DNA of 8,785 nt, taken from contig DPWB01000078.1 in assembly GCA_003527885.1 (NCBI GenBank), forward strand, positions 1 to 8,785, given 5' to 3'. The notes beneath the pieces were generated by a model. That model had not been told where the DNA came from, ran no database searches, and saw only the letters and a program-made list of their open reading frames with translations. Below, one piece after another: positions 1 through 6,240 of this stretch. Both the position numbers and the translations under genes were made by a program. Position 1 is the stretch's first letter; every line of letters begins with the position of its first letter. Source of the stretch: Candidatus Competibacteraceae bacterium. GTDB taxonomy: Bacteria > Pseudomonadota > Gammaproteobacteria > Competibacterales > Competibacteraceae.

Positions 1-13
1 GTATAAGAGACAG
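1..13. other. Nextera/Tn5 mosaic-end adapter remnant
   Basis: The window opens with GTATAAGAGACAG, identical to the last 13 bases of the 19-bp Tn5 mosaic end used in Nextera libraries (AGATGTGTATAAGAGACAG). The match lies exactly at the edge and is oriented so that the insert follows it. It also falls where the birA reading frame stops resembling a biotin ligase: the last family-like residues are Gly-Arg-Val, and the next codons read into the adapter. This is read as untrimmed adapter at a contig end and not genomic sequence. Confidence 0.9.
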
Positions 14-827
14 CCACTCGACCGTCCGGCGTTTCCAGCAACAAGGCGCCGGTCACATCGACCCCTCGGGCAATACCCGTCACCACGCCATTGGGCAAAT
101 GCAGGCGTATTCCTTGCCCCCGCACCTGATCGAAAGGCGTCCATTCTTCGGCAAAGCCGGCGAACCCTTCGACTTGGAAGCGGTTGAACGCCCCGATCAA
201 CGAGCCGATCACCGAGGCCGCCAAGGCGTTCCGGTCCACTGGAACACCCGGCAAAATCTCCTGTAAATCCACCCACGGCTGGTCGATCAGCGCGGACTCT
301 TCACGCGCTAGCGCCACGTTCAAGCCGATGCCCGCGACGATATAAAAGCGTTCGGCGGTCCCGCCGGATTCCAACAACACACCGCCCAGCTTACGTTTGC
401 GCCACCAAATATCGTTCGGCCACTTCAAGCCGACGTCCGGCACCCCTCCATCGCGCAACGCCCGCGCCACGGCCAATCCGGTCACCAAGCTCAAACCGCC
501 GAGCGCCGAGGGCGGCCGGTCAAACCGCCACAGCAGCGACAGGGCCAGACTGGCGCCAAAAGGGGTCAGCCAGCTACGCCCCTGGCGGCCTCGACCAGCC
601 GTTTGCTGTTCGGCCAGGCAAACCACCCCGCTGGGCCAGCCCGCCCCCGCGCCCGCCAGTAAGTAGCTGTTGGTCGAGTCCAGCACCGGAAACACTTCCA
701 GCCGGCTCACGCTGGCGCGCGCCGTCCCCGACAGGCCGGCCATAATCCGAATCCGATCCAACTGGCCCAAGCCATCGCTCATGCGCTCGATCTCTCGTTG
801 CGACAACAACAAAACCGCCTCTTTCAT
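14..827 (-). CDS. birA: Biotin--[acetyl-CoA-carboxylase] ligase, catalytic domain only, 3' end cut by contig edge
   Basis: The enzyme activates biotin with ATP to biotinyl-5'-AMP and transfers it to the lysine of the biotin carboxyl carrier protein in the cytoplasm. About 271 codons are visible. Family landmarks are in order: an LDSTN segment near residue 50, the biotin/ATP loop GRGRQGR at 78-84, KWPND at 135-139, the K-L-G-G-V-L-L-E strand soon after, and AGIGLNV at 165-171. The C-terminal SH3-like domain follows and is lost after Gly-Arg-Val at the contig end, so roughly 15-20 residues are missing. The frame is intact throughout. The N-terminal winged-helix DNA-binding domain of E. coli-type BirA is absent: the ORF starts in what corresponds to the linker, with an in-frame TAG only five codons upstream (840-842). 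The ATG at 827 has no visible Shine-Dalgarno and lies in a terminator-like hairpin loop. The ATG at 782 (codon 16) is an alternative start. Identity as a biotin ligase is sure; the start is not. Confidence 0.9.
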
Positions 828-839
828 GGAAGGAGGCGG
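805..839 (-). terminator. Rho-independent-type terminator overlapping the birA start
   Basis: On the minus strand, CCGCCTC (839-833) pairs perfectly with GAGGCGG (821-815). The arms are separated by 11 nt that can add three inner pairs after one mismatch. The 3' arm is followed at once by TTTTGTTGTT. Stem, loop and T-rich tract are in the correct order for transcription running leftwards out of the cco cluster. There is no T-tract on the other strand, so it is one-directional. It lies 72 nt past the stop of the 33-aa ORF and would end that transcript. The putative birA ATG (825-827) is in the loop. Confidence 0.65.
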
Positions 840-911
840 CTATCGGCAGGACCGGATTTTCCGAATGGCCGGCGAAACGACAGATCGCCCGACCGAAAAA
901 CCCGCAGGATT

Positions 912-1013
912 TTAGAACAGCTTATCCCAGGGTACCGCCGAGAAAAAGCTCAGATAGGATATGACAATCAGCGCGATGATGATGGCCAATGGAAAATTCT
1001 GAAAGCTAAACAT
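912..1013 (-). CDS. 33-aa single-membrane-span protein of unknown function, downstream of ccoS
   Basis: An ATG-to-TAA ORF of 34 codons with a clear Shine-Dalgarno (AAAAGGGG, 1021-1028, spacer 7 nt). The peptide begins MFSFQNFP, then a hydrophobic stretch of about 16-18 residues (LAIIIALIVISYLSFFSA, positions 9-26), and ends VPWDKLF. It has one Lys and one Asp, no Cys or His, and no signal-peptidase-like site, so it is predicted to be a single-span inner-membrane miniprotein. The start is 45 nt past the ccoS stop, and a good sigma70-like promoter (1042-1070) lies just upstream. A terminator-like hairpin follows 72 nt after the stop. Local composition is more AT-rich than the flanking genes. 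I do not recognise the sequence. By size and position it could be a cbb3-associated small subunit or assembly factor, functionally like CcoM of Pseudomonas stutzeri, but I see no convincing similarity to it. Function is unassigned. Confidence 0.6.
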   Translation of the reverse strand: MFSFQNFPLAIIIALIVISYLSFFSAVPWDKLF

Positions 1014-1020
1014 CGTTTTT

Positions 1021-1028
1021 CCCCTTTT
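1021..1028 (-). promoter_or_regulatory. Ribosome binding site of the 33-aa ORF
   Basis: AAAAGGGG on the minus strand, with 7 nt between the last G and the ATG at 1013. It is one of the clearest SD-like purine runs in the window and supports translation of the small ORF. Confidence 0.6.
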
Positions 1029-1041
1029 GGTTTACAATCGG

Positions 1042-1070
1042 ATAATAAACTTTTTATCTCATTCATTCAA
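1042..1070 (-). promoter_or_regulatory. Putative sigma70 promoter inside the ccoS 3' end
   Basis: On the minus strand TTGAAT (1070-1065, 4 of 6 to the -35 consensus) is followed after exactly 17 nt by TATTAT (1047-1042, 5 of 6 to the -10 consensus). The spacer is AT-rich (GATAAAAAG) in an otherwise GC-rich region. The -35 element lies in the last codons of ccoS. A start near 1035 would give a leader of about 20 nt before the 33-aa ORF. I saw no FNR-type TTGAT-N4-ATCAA palindrome here. Confidence 0.5.
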
Positions 1071-1256
1071 TGATTTATGCTCATCAGAAGCCCCGCGCGG
1101 CCCAGGGAGGCGCGGGTCGTCGTCGTCCATCAGAATGCGGTGGGCCGGCCCTTCCAAATCGTCGAACTGACCGGTTCGCACCGCCCAAAGAAAGGCCCAT
1201 AACGCCACACCAGCCACGCCCAAAGCCATTGGAATCAACAGGAACAAAATCCGCAC
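1059..1256 (-). CDS. ccoS: Cbb3-type cytochrome oxidase assembly protein CcoS
   Basis: A small inner-membrane protein needed for maturation of cbb3 oxidase; in characterised species it is linked to cofactor insertion into CcoN. The 65-aa product has one N-terminal membrane span (about residues 3-25) followed by the family signature W-A-V-R-T-G-Q-F-D-D-L-E-G-P-A-H-R-I-L and an acidic DDDD patch, matching CcoS closely in content and length. The start is a GTG at 1256, chosen because the SD GGGGGTGA (1261-1268) precedes it and because the signature frame starts there. The nearby ATG at 1270 is out of frame. It follows ccoI by 15 nt, so translation is probably coupled. It is the last recognised cco gene of the cluster. 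Confidence 0.93.
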   Translation of the reverse strand: MRILFLLIPMALGVAGVALWAFLWAVRTGQFDDLEGPAHRILMDDDDPRLPGPRGASDEHKSLNE

Positions 1257-1260
1257 GGAA

Positions 1261-1268
1261 TCACCCCC
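1261..1268 (-). promoter_or_regulatory. Ribosome binding site deciding the ccoS GTG start
   Basis: GGGGGTGA on the minus strand ends 4 nt before the GTG at 1256 and begins 3 nt past the ccoI stop codon. It fixes the non-ATG start of ccoS. Confidence 0.6.
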
Positions 1269-1271
1269 ATC

Positions 1272-3731
1272 TCAGATTTGCCTGAGCCGCAGCGCGTTGA
1301 CCACCACCAACAACGAACTGAACGACATCCCGAGCGCCGACATCCAGGGCGTCAGCCAACCTCCGGCGGCCAGCGGCAGCGCGATGAGATTGTAGCCGAT
1401 CGCCCAAGCGAAATTCTCGCGTATGACCGTCAGGGTTTTCCGGGCTGTATCGACCCCGCTGACCAGATGCTCCAACCGTTCCGACAGCAGAATCATGTCG
1501 GCCGTGGCATGGGCCAATTGCGTGCCGCCGCCCATCGCCAGCGATACCTGAGCCGCCGCCAGCACCGGCGCGTCGTTGATACCGTCCCCGACCATCGCCA
1601 CGATCCGGCCTTGCTTTTGCAAGTCCCGCAGCCGCTCCAGCTTATCCCGCGGCGACATCTGGCCCTTGGCTTCCGTGATGCCCACGGCGCGGGCGATGTG
1701 GGCGACCGCCTCAGCACGATCACCGCTCAGCAATTCCACCGCCAGACCCCGGCGCTGCAAGGCGGCCACCGCGTCCGCCGCACCGGGCCGCAAGCTGTCG
1801 GCCAAGTGCAGCCAAGCCAGCAACCCGCTCTCGTCGCCCAACGCCACCCAGGTTCCCGAAGCCTCGAAATCGCGTCGTTCGAGCGACGGCTCCATCTCCG
1901 AACCGGTCACGAAGTCAGGCCGGCCCACCCGATAACGTCGGCCTTCGATCCACCCTTCGATCCCGCTACCCGGCGTATTTTTCAATTCGGTCGCGTTCGG
2001 AACGGCGCTGCCGGCCGCTTCCACCAGCGCGCGGCCCACCGGATGCTCGGAGCCGCGCTCCAGCGCCGCCGCCAGCGCCAGACAGCGCTCAGCGTCCGAC
2101 CCTCCGACAGGCTCCACCGCCACCAACCGGGGCCGACCGTAGGTCAATGTCCCCGTTTTGTCGAAAATGATCTGATCGGCTCGCGCCAGACTCTCCAAGG
2201 CATGACCGCGCGTGGTCAACAGCCCGATCCGGGTCAACGCGCCGGTCGCCGCCACGATGGCGGTCGGCGTGGCCAACGATAGCGCGCAAGGGCAGGTGAC
2301 CACCAATACCGCCAAGGTAATCCGAAAAGCGGTATCGAAGTCGCTCGACGACCACCAAGCCAGCAGCACCGCGCCCGCCACGACCAGCAGCGCGGCGACG
2401 AACCCGCCGGCGATACGGTCGGCCAGCAAGGCAAGACGCGGTTTTTCGGCCTGAGCCCGTTCCAGCAACCGCACGATGGCCGACAGCACGGTGTCGGAAC
2501 CGACCTTTTCGACCTGCACGACCAGCGGGCTTTCCACGTTGACCGCGCCGCCGACCAGCGCTTCGCCCACCCCGCGCGGCAAAGGCAGGCTCTCGCCGGT
2601 CAACAGCGATTCGTCGACCTTGCTCGCTCCTTCCACCACCCGCCCATCGGCCGGGATGGTCTCACCCGGTCGCACCAGCACCCGATCGCCGGGCGTCAAT
2701 TCCGCGATCGGGACGACCTGCTCGCCGCCCGCAGCATCGAGCCGGGTCGCGGAGGCCGGCAACATCCGCACCAAGGCTTCGGAAATCTGCCCCGCCTTGT
2801 GGCGCGCGCTCATTTCCAGAAACCGGCCCGCCAGCAGAAAAAAGACGAACATGGTGACCGAATCGTAATAGACCTCGCCGCCCCCCCGCCACGTGTACCA
2901 GAGGCTGGCGGCAAAGGCCGTCACGATCGCCAGGGAGACCGGCACATCCATCCCCAATTGCCGGCGACGCAGGTCGCGCCAAGCGCTTTGGTAGAAGGGT
3001 TGCGCGGAATAAACCACCACCGGCACGGCCAGAATCAGACAGACCCAGCGCAGGAACGCCCGAATCCAGTCCTCCATGCCCTGATAGTCGCCGGCATATA
3101 ACCCGACCGCCAGCATCATCACCTGCATCGAGCCGAGGCCGGCCACCGCCAGTCGGCGCAAGGCCGCAGTGTGTTCGCGTTTTAGTAGCGCTTCCTGGCG
3201 GCGCGGATCGAAGGGATGGGCGAGGTAACCGATGGCGGAAATGGCGGCCAGAATCTCGCTGAGCCGAATCTGGCGCTCGTCCCAGCGCACGCTGGCGCGA
3301 TGGGTGGAGTAATTGACCCGAAATTCCAACACGCCCGGCAAGCGGCTGACATGGCGCTCGTTCAACCAGACGCAGGCGGCGCAGACGATCCCTTCCACCA
3401 TCAGCGCGGCGTCTCGGATGTGCTCGCTTTCGACACGCACGAAGCTTTTTTGCAAATCCGGCCGGTCGTACAGCTCCAGCCCGCGCAACGGTCCGGGGAT
3501 CAAATCCTCGGCGCGGCGGGCAGGCGCGGTGCGATGATGATAAAAATCGGTCAGTCCGGCCGCTACGATAGCCTCCGCCACCGCCGCACAGCCATGACAG
3601 CACATCGGCTGGCTTCGACTCTCGATCACCACCGCATAGCGTGCGCCCGGCGGGACCGGCAAGCCGCAGTGGAAACAGGCGTTTTCCGCCGCTGAACCAG
3701 CTCCGGCGAGCGCTTCGGTGGAAACGGGCAT
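1272..3731 (-). CDS. ccoI: Cu-transporting P1B-type ATPase CcoI (FixI)
   Basis: An inner-membrane copper-exporting P-type ATPase that supplies copper for the CuB site of CcoN. The product is 819 aa from the ATG at 3731, the usual family length. Landmarks are an N-terminal Cys-rich metal-binding segment with CFHC at 19-22 and CCHGC at 44-48, and a heavy-metal-associated domain with GIVCAACVW (C117, C120). Then come the actuator TGES at 378-381, the intramembrane CPC (480-482), the phosphorylation site DKTGTLT with D524, the nucleotide-domain HP at 563-564, and GDGINDAP at 715-722. The C-terminal membrane pair ends near the stop. The frame stays open upstream to a GTG at 3869, but that reads back into ccoH and adds 46 residues unlike the family, so the first ATG is preferred. 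Its SD is modest (GAAGG, rather far upstream). The gene begins 47 nt after the ccoH stop. No key residue is missing. Confidence 0.95.
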   Translation of the reverse strand: MPVSTEALAGAGSAAENACFHCGLPVPPGARYAVVIESRSQPMCCHGCAAVAEAIVAAGLTDFYHHRTAPARRAEDLIPGPLRGLELYDRPDLQKSFVRVESEHIRDAALMVEGIVCAACVWLNERHVSRLPGVLEFRVNYSTHRASVRWDERQIRLSEILAAISAIGYLAHPFDPRRQEALLKREHTAALRRLAVAGLGSMQVMMLAVGLYAGDYQGMEDWIRAFLRWVCLILAVPVVVYSAQPFYQSAWRDLRRRQLGMDVPVSLAIVTAFAASLWYTWRGGGEVYYDSVTMFVFFLLAGRFLEMSARHKAGQISEALVRMLPASATRLDAAGGEQVVPIAELTPGDRVLVRPGETIPADGRVVEGASKVDESLLTGESLPLPRGVGEALVGGAVNVESPLVVQVEKVGSDTVLSAIVRLLERAQAEKPRLALLADRIAGGFVAALLVVAGAVLLAWWSSSDFDTAFRITLAVLVVTCPCALSLATPTAIVAATGALTRIGLLTTRGHALESLARADQIIFDKTGTLTYGRPRLVAVEPVGGSDAERCLALAAALERGSEHPVGRALVEAAGSAVPNATELKNTPGSGIEGWIEGRRYRVGRPDFVTGSEMEPSLERRDFEASGTWVALGDESGLLAWLHLADSLRPGAADAVAALQRRGLAVELLSGDRAEAVAHIARAVGITEAKGQMSPRDKLERLRDLQKQGRIVAMVGDGINDAPVLAAAQVSLAMGGGTQLAHATADMILLSERLEHLVSGVDTARKTLTVIRENFAWAIGYNLIALPLAAGGWLTPWMSALGMSFSSLLVVVNALRLRQI

Positions 3732-3778
3732 GAAATTTGACGTGGCGCCTTCGTGAAATGAGCTTAACCGACCGCGTT

Positions 3779-4573
3779 TTAACGGGATGGTACTTGTGTG
3801 ACCGCGCGAATTTCGTGTAAATCCTCGCCCTTGCGAATTTGCAACACCAGATTCCAGGTACCCGCCCACGGCAAATTCAGCGTCGTCTCGTAAATTCCGG
3901 GAGCGGTTTCGACTAGGGTAAAGGCGACATCTTGCCTGCTGTCCGAGGGCCGTAAAAATTGCCCGGCTACCTCCGCTCCCGCCACCGGCCCGCCTTCTCG
4001 GGTGCGCACGGCCACCCGAAACACCGATGGTTCATTGACCGAGACCTTGCCCAACCAGCCTTTCTGGACTTGCCAACCCCGTTGCCGCTGGCGCTCCACC
4101 TGCTGAAGGTATTGGTTATAAAGCGCTTCCTTTTTATGGAAATCGTGCGAGATCACTCCCGGAAATACCGAGGTGATCTGTCGGCCGCTCTCGGAAGCCG
4201 GCAACCAGCGACCCCAAACGGCCGGCGTGAGGCCGCGTTCGGCAATGGCCACGAACACCGCGCCAGCTATCGCCACGAAGATGAAAAAGCCGGTAATCGC
4301 GGCCGGTCCCCAATGCACGCCTTTACCACTGGCCCGACTGTCCAGCAACATCCCGCAAGCCAGCGAAACCAGCAGGTAAATTCCCAAATGGATCGCGAAG
4401 ATGTCACCACCGGGCCAACGAATGACGCTATAGGGAACATACAGGCCCACCGTCGCCAGGGCCACCACGGCGGCGGCCTGCTTGGCGCTAGTCCGACCGA
4501 ACCGAACCAGCGCCGCATTGGCCAGCAGGCTCAGCCCCGCGCCGCCGGCCAGGCTGAGCAACAGGTCGGTCAT
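3779..4573 (-). CDS. ccoH: FixH/CcoH family protein with extra N-terminal membrane module
   Basis: CcoH is a membrane-anchored periplasmic protein that interacts with CcoN during cbb3 assembly. The C-terminal part fits the family: a membrane span at about 89-112, then the conserved helix [15 protein letters not shown] (143-157) and GW at 166-167. A beta-rich domain follows (about 170-260) with the G-I-Y-E-T-T-L and GTWNLVL strands. Most CcoH/FixH proteins are about 150-170 aa with one span; this one is 264 aa. The extra N-terminal region of about 85 residues holds three predicted spans (about 4-23, 32-51, 57-77). I do not recognise that module as a separate named domain. The start ATG overlaps the ccoG stop by 4 nt (ATGA, 4570-4573), a strong sign of translational coupling, so the long form is real and not a wrong start. 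The stop is TAA at 3779-3781. FixH assignment is fairly sure; the role of the extension is unknown. Confidence 0.85.
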   Translation of the reverse strand: MTDLLLSLAGGAGLSLLANAALVRFGRTSAKQAAAVVALATVGLYVPYSVIRWPGGDIFAIHLGIYLLVSLACGMLLDSRASGKGVHWGPAAITGFFIFVAIAGAVFVAIAERGLTPAVWGRWLPASESGRQITSVFPGVISHDFHKKEALYNQYLQQVERQRQRGWQVQKGWLGKVSVNEPSVFRVAVRTREGGPVAGAEVAGQFLRPSDSRQDVAFTLVETAPGIYETTLNLPWAGTWNLVLQIRKGEDLHEIRAVTQVPSR

Positions 4574-5994
4574 CGCCCGTCATCCGGCGTGGAGAACGGC
4601 ACCCGCCGGCGGATCGGTTCGGCCGTCACCCCCTCCAAGGGTTTGATGACGAACGTAATCTTATCGATATGTTCGCCCTTTCCGGTCGGGTCGGGCGCAA
4701 TTTGCACGCGCGCCAGCAACTTGATGCGCTCCTGAGGCTCCAGCGCGATTCGCTCCATGCCATCCATGTCCAGAATCGCGCCGGTCGCGCCTTCGATGCC
4801 GATGCCCACCGTCATCGGCGCCGTCAACTTGTTGTTCAGCTTGATTTCGTAGGTATTGCGGGTACTGCCGTCGGTCAGTTGTGAGTACAACGGCTGACGG
4901 ACTTGTTCGACGGTCGCCGTGTAAGGCGAGCGGGTCAGGATGCTCCAGGTCAACATCGCGATGGCCGCCACCAGAATCACGCCGTAACCGATCGTTTTTG
5001 CCTTGATCAGATTAGTTTTCTTGCCGCTGAGGGCATTTTCCGAGGTATAGCGGATCAAGCCGCGCGGCCACTGCAAATTGTCCATGATGGTGTCGCAGGC
5101 GTCGATGCACAGCGCGCAGGAGATACACTGATACTGAAGGCCCTTGCGAATGTCGATGCCGACCGGACACACCTGCACGCAATAACCGCATTCGATGCAA
5201 TCCCCGACCCCTTGCGCCTGGCGCTCTTCACGGGTTTTCAAGCCTTTACCGAGTTTGGCGCGCCCTTTTTCACCGTCGCCGCGCCGCTGGTTGTAGGACA
5301 CGATCAGCGTGTCATGGTCGAACATAGCGCTTTGAAAGCGCGCGTAGGGACACATGTAGGTGCAGACCTGCTCGCGGGCCAGACCCGCCATGACGAAGGT
5401 CGTCGCGGTCAGCAGGAACGTGGTGAAGTACGCCGGATACGGCGCTCGCCCCAGCAGCGTATCCACCACCAGCGTCGGCGCGTCGGTCCAATACATGGTA
5501 AAGGTCAGGCCTGTCCAGAACGCGATGAGCAGCCACAAGGCGTAAGTGCCGCCTTTCTTGGCGAATTTCTCGCGATTCCACGGTCCCTTGTCGAGCCGCA
5601 TCCGCGCCGGCCGCTCGCCCTGCACCCAATGCTCAACCATCATGAACAGATCGGTCCACAGCGTCTGAAAGCAGAAATAACCGCACCAGACCCGTCCGGC
5701 CAAGCCGGTGACGAAAAACAGCAGGATCGCGAAAATGATCAGCGCGCCGGCCAGCCAGAAGATGTCTTGCACCTGAATGGTCAAGCCAAAGATGTAGAAA
5801 TGCCGGCCCGGCAAATCGTAAAGCACGGCTTGGTCGGGCGCGTTGGGCCGATCCCAGCGCAGCCAGGGCAGCAGGTAATAAATCACATACGCCAACACCA
5901 GCGCGGCGGTTTTGAGATTGCGAAATCGCCCCTTGACGGAACGTGGATAGATTTGAATGCGCTTCTGATAAAGCTGGGCTGTTTCTTCGGACAT
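4570..5994 (-). CDS. ccoG: Cytochrome c oxidase accessory protein CcoG (FixG/RdxA type)
   Basis: A polytopic inner-membrane iron-sulfur protein of cbb3 biogenesis; in Rhodobacter the homologue reduces Cu(II) for CuB assembly. The 474-aa product has membrane spans near 27-45, 77-98, 151-169, 187-205 and 336-353. Conserved pairs are WCGYFC (C104, C108) and CTYMC (C211, C215). A bacterial ferredoxin-like segment carries two Cys4 sets, C266/C269/C272/C276 and C290/C293/C296/C300, for two [4Fe-4S] clusters. The C-terminal 120 residues after the last span match the immunoglobulin-like FixG C-terminal domain. The start is the ATG at 5994, which gives the usual MSEE...YQKRIQIYPR N-terminus and has a GAGTGG SD; a TTG at 6045 would add 17 atypical residues. 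It is separated from ccoP by 228 nt with hairpins, and overlaps ccoH by 4 nt. Confidence 0.95.
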   Translation of the reverse strand: MSEETAQLYQKRIQIYPRSVKGRFRNLKTAALVLAYVIYYLLPWLRWDRPNAPDQAVLYDLPGRHFYIFGLTIQVQDIFWLAGALIIFAILLFFVTGLAGRVWCGYFCFQTLWTDLFMMVEHWVQGERPARMRLDKGPWNREKFAKKGGTYALWLLIAFWTGLTFTMYWTDAPTLVVDTLLGRAPYPAYFTTFLLTATTFVMAGLAREQVCTYMCPYARFQSAMFDHDTLIVSYNQRRGDGEKGRAKLGKGLKTREERQAQGVGDCIECGYCVQVCPVGIDIRKGLQYQCISCALCIDACDTIMDNLQWPRGLIRYTSENALSGKKTNLIKAKTIGYGVILVAAIAMLTWSILTRSPYTATVEQVRQPLYSQLTDGSTRNTYEIKLNNKLTAPMTVGIGIEGATGAILDMDGMERIALEPQERIKLLARVQIAPDPTGKGEHIDKITFVIKPLEGVTAEPIRRRVPFSTPDDGR

Positions 5995-6222
5995 GATCCA
6001 CTCGATGTACCATTGAACGGCGTGGACGGTTACAGGGTGCGCCAAGGAAGCCGCTGCCGAATGTCGGTCGGCGGCGCGCGGGCGGTGGCCAGCCAGCCCG
6101 GACGCCCCGTGAAGCAGAGAATATTAGCAAGTATTAATATTATTGGGGATAAACGCCTCACCCCCCGAGCGGGGGGTGAGTGGATCGGCGAGCCAACCGG
6201 CCTTGTAGTGGGCGGCGGTAAG
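5995..6222 (-). promoter_or_regulatory. ccoP-ccoG spacer with hairpins and AT-rich patch
   Basis: This 228-nt gap divides the structural genes (ccoNOQP) from the assembly genes (ccoGHIS). It holds one full GC hairpin (6157-6180), the left arm of another at the ccoP stop, and an AT-rich island at about 6119-6150 in otherwise GC-rich DNA. On the minus strand the island contains TTGCTAATAT, which resembles an extended -10 (TGnTAnnAT), but I find no good -35 at the right distance. A weak secondary promoter for ccoGHIS is possible but unproven. No coding frame with family-like sequence is seen here. Confidence 0.3.
6157..6180 (-). terminator. Perfect 10-bp GC hairpin between ccoP and ccoG (attenuator-like)
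   Basis: CTCACCCCCC (6157-6166) and GGGGGGTGAG (6171-6180) are exact reverse complements around a 4-nt loop. In the transcribed direction the hairpin is followed by GCGTTTATCC, which has only three consecutive T residues, so it is not a canonical terminator. Partial termination, RNA processing or 3'-end protection of the ccoNOQP message are the likely roles. Confidence 0.5.
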
Positions 6223-6240
6223 CTACTGCTTGCCGCCGCC
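6211..6240 (-). repeat. Inverted repeat spanning the ccoP stop codon
   Basis: GGCGGCGGTAAGC (6211-6223) and GCTTGCCGCCGCC (6228-6240) are reverse complements with one mismatch, around a 4-nt loop. The structure covers the last ccoP codons (Gly-Gly-Gly-Lys-Gln) and the TAG. No T-tract follows. Together with the hairpin 31 nt further on it forms two successive structures at the end of ccoNOQP. Confidence 0.45.

Noticed and set aside
840..911. A second terminator or a frameshifted HTH domain of birA in the gap before the mini-ORF.
   Set aside because: Stems here are only 4-5 bp with no proper T-tract, and no frame encodes a helix-turn-helix-like segment in the roughly 70 nt available.
1014..1058. 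An FNR/Anr box upstream of the mini-ORF.
   Set aside because: No TTGAT-N4-ATCAA palindrome or close variant is present; only a sigma70-like pair of hexamers is supported.
1257..1270. The ATG at 1270 as the ccoS start.
   Set aside because: It is out of frame with the CcoS signature; the GTG at 1256 is in frame and correctly spaced from GGGGGTGA.
1278..2282. A 334-codon plus-strand frame opposite ccoI.
   Set aside because: Low-complexity Arg/Gln/Pro-rich shadow of the ATPase gene; no family resemblance.
3732..3869. A 46-residue N-terminal extension of ccoI starting at a GTG at 3869.
   Set aside because: It overlaps ccoH by 90 nt, does not resemble CcoI N-termini, and the ATG at 3731 gives a normal-length protein.
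5995..6045. A 17-residue extension of ccoG from a TTG.
   Set aside because: The ATG at 5994 has an SD-like GAGTGG and produces the usual CcoG N-terminus; the extension is not family-like.
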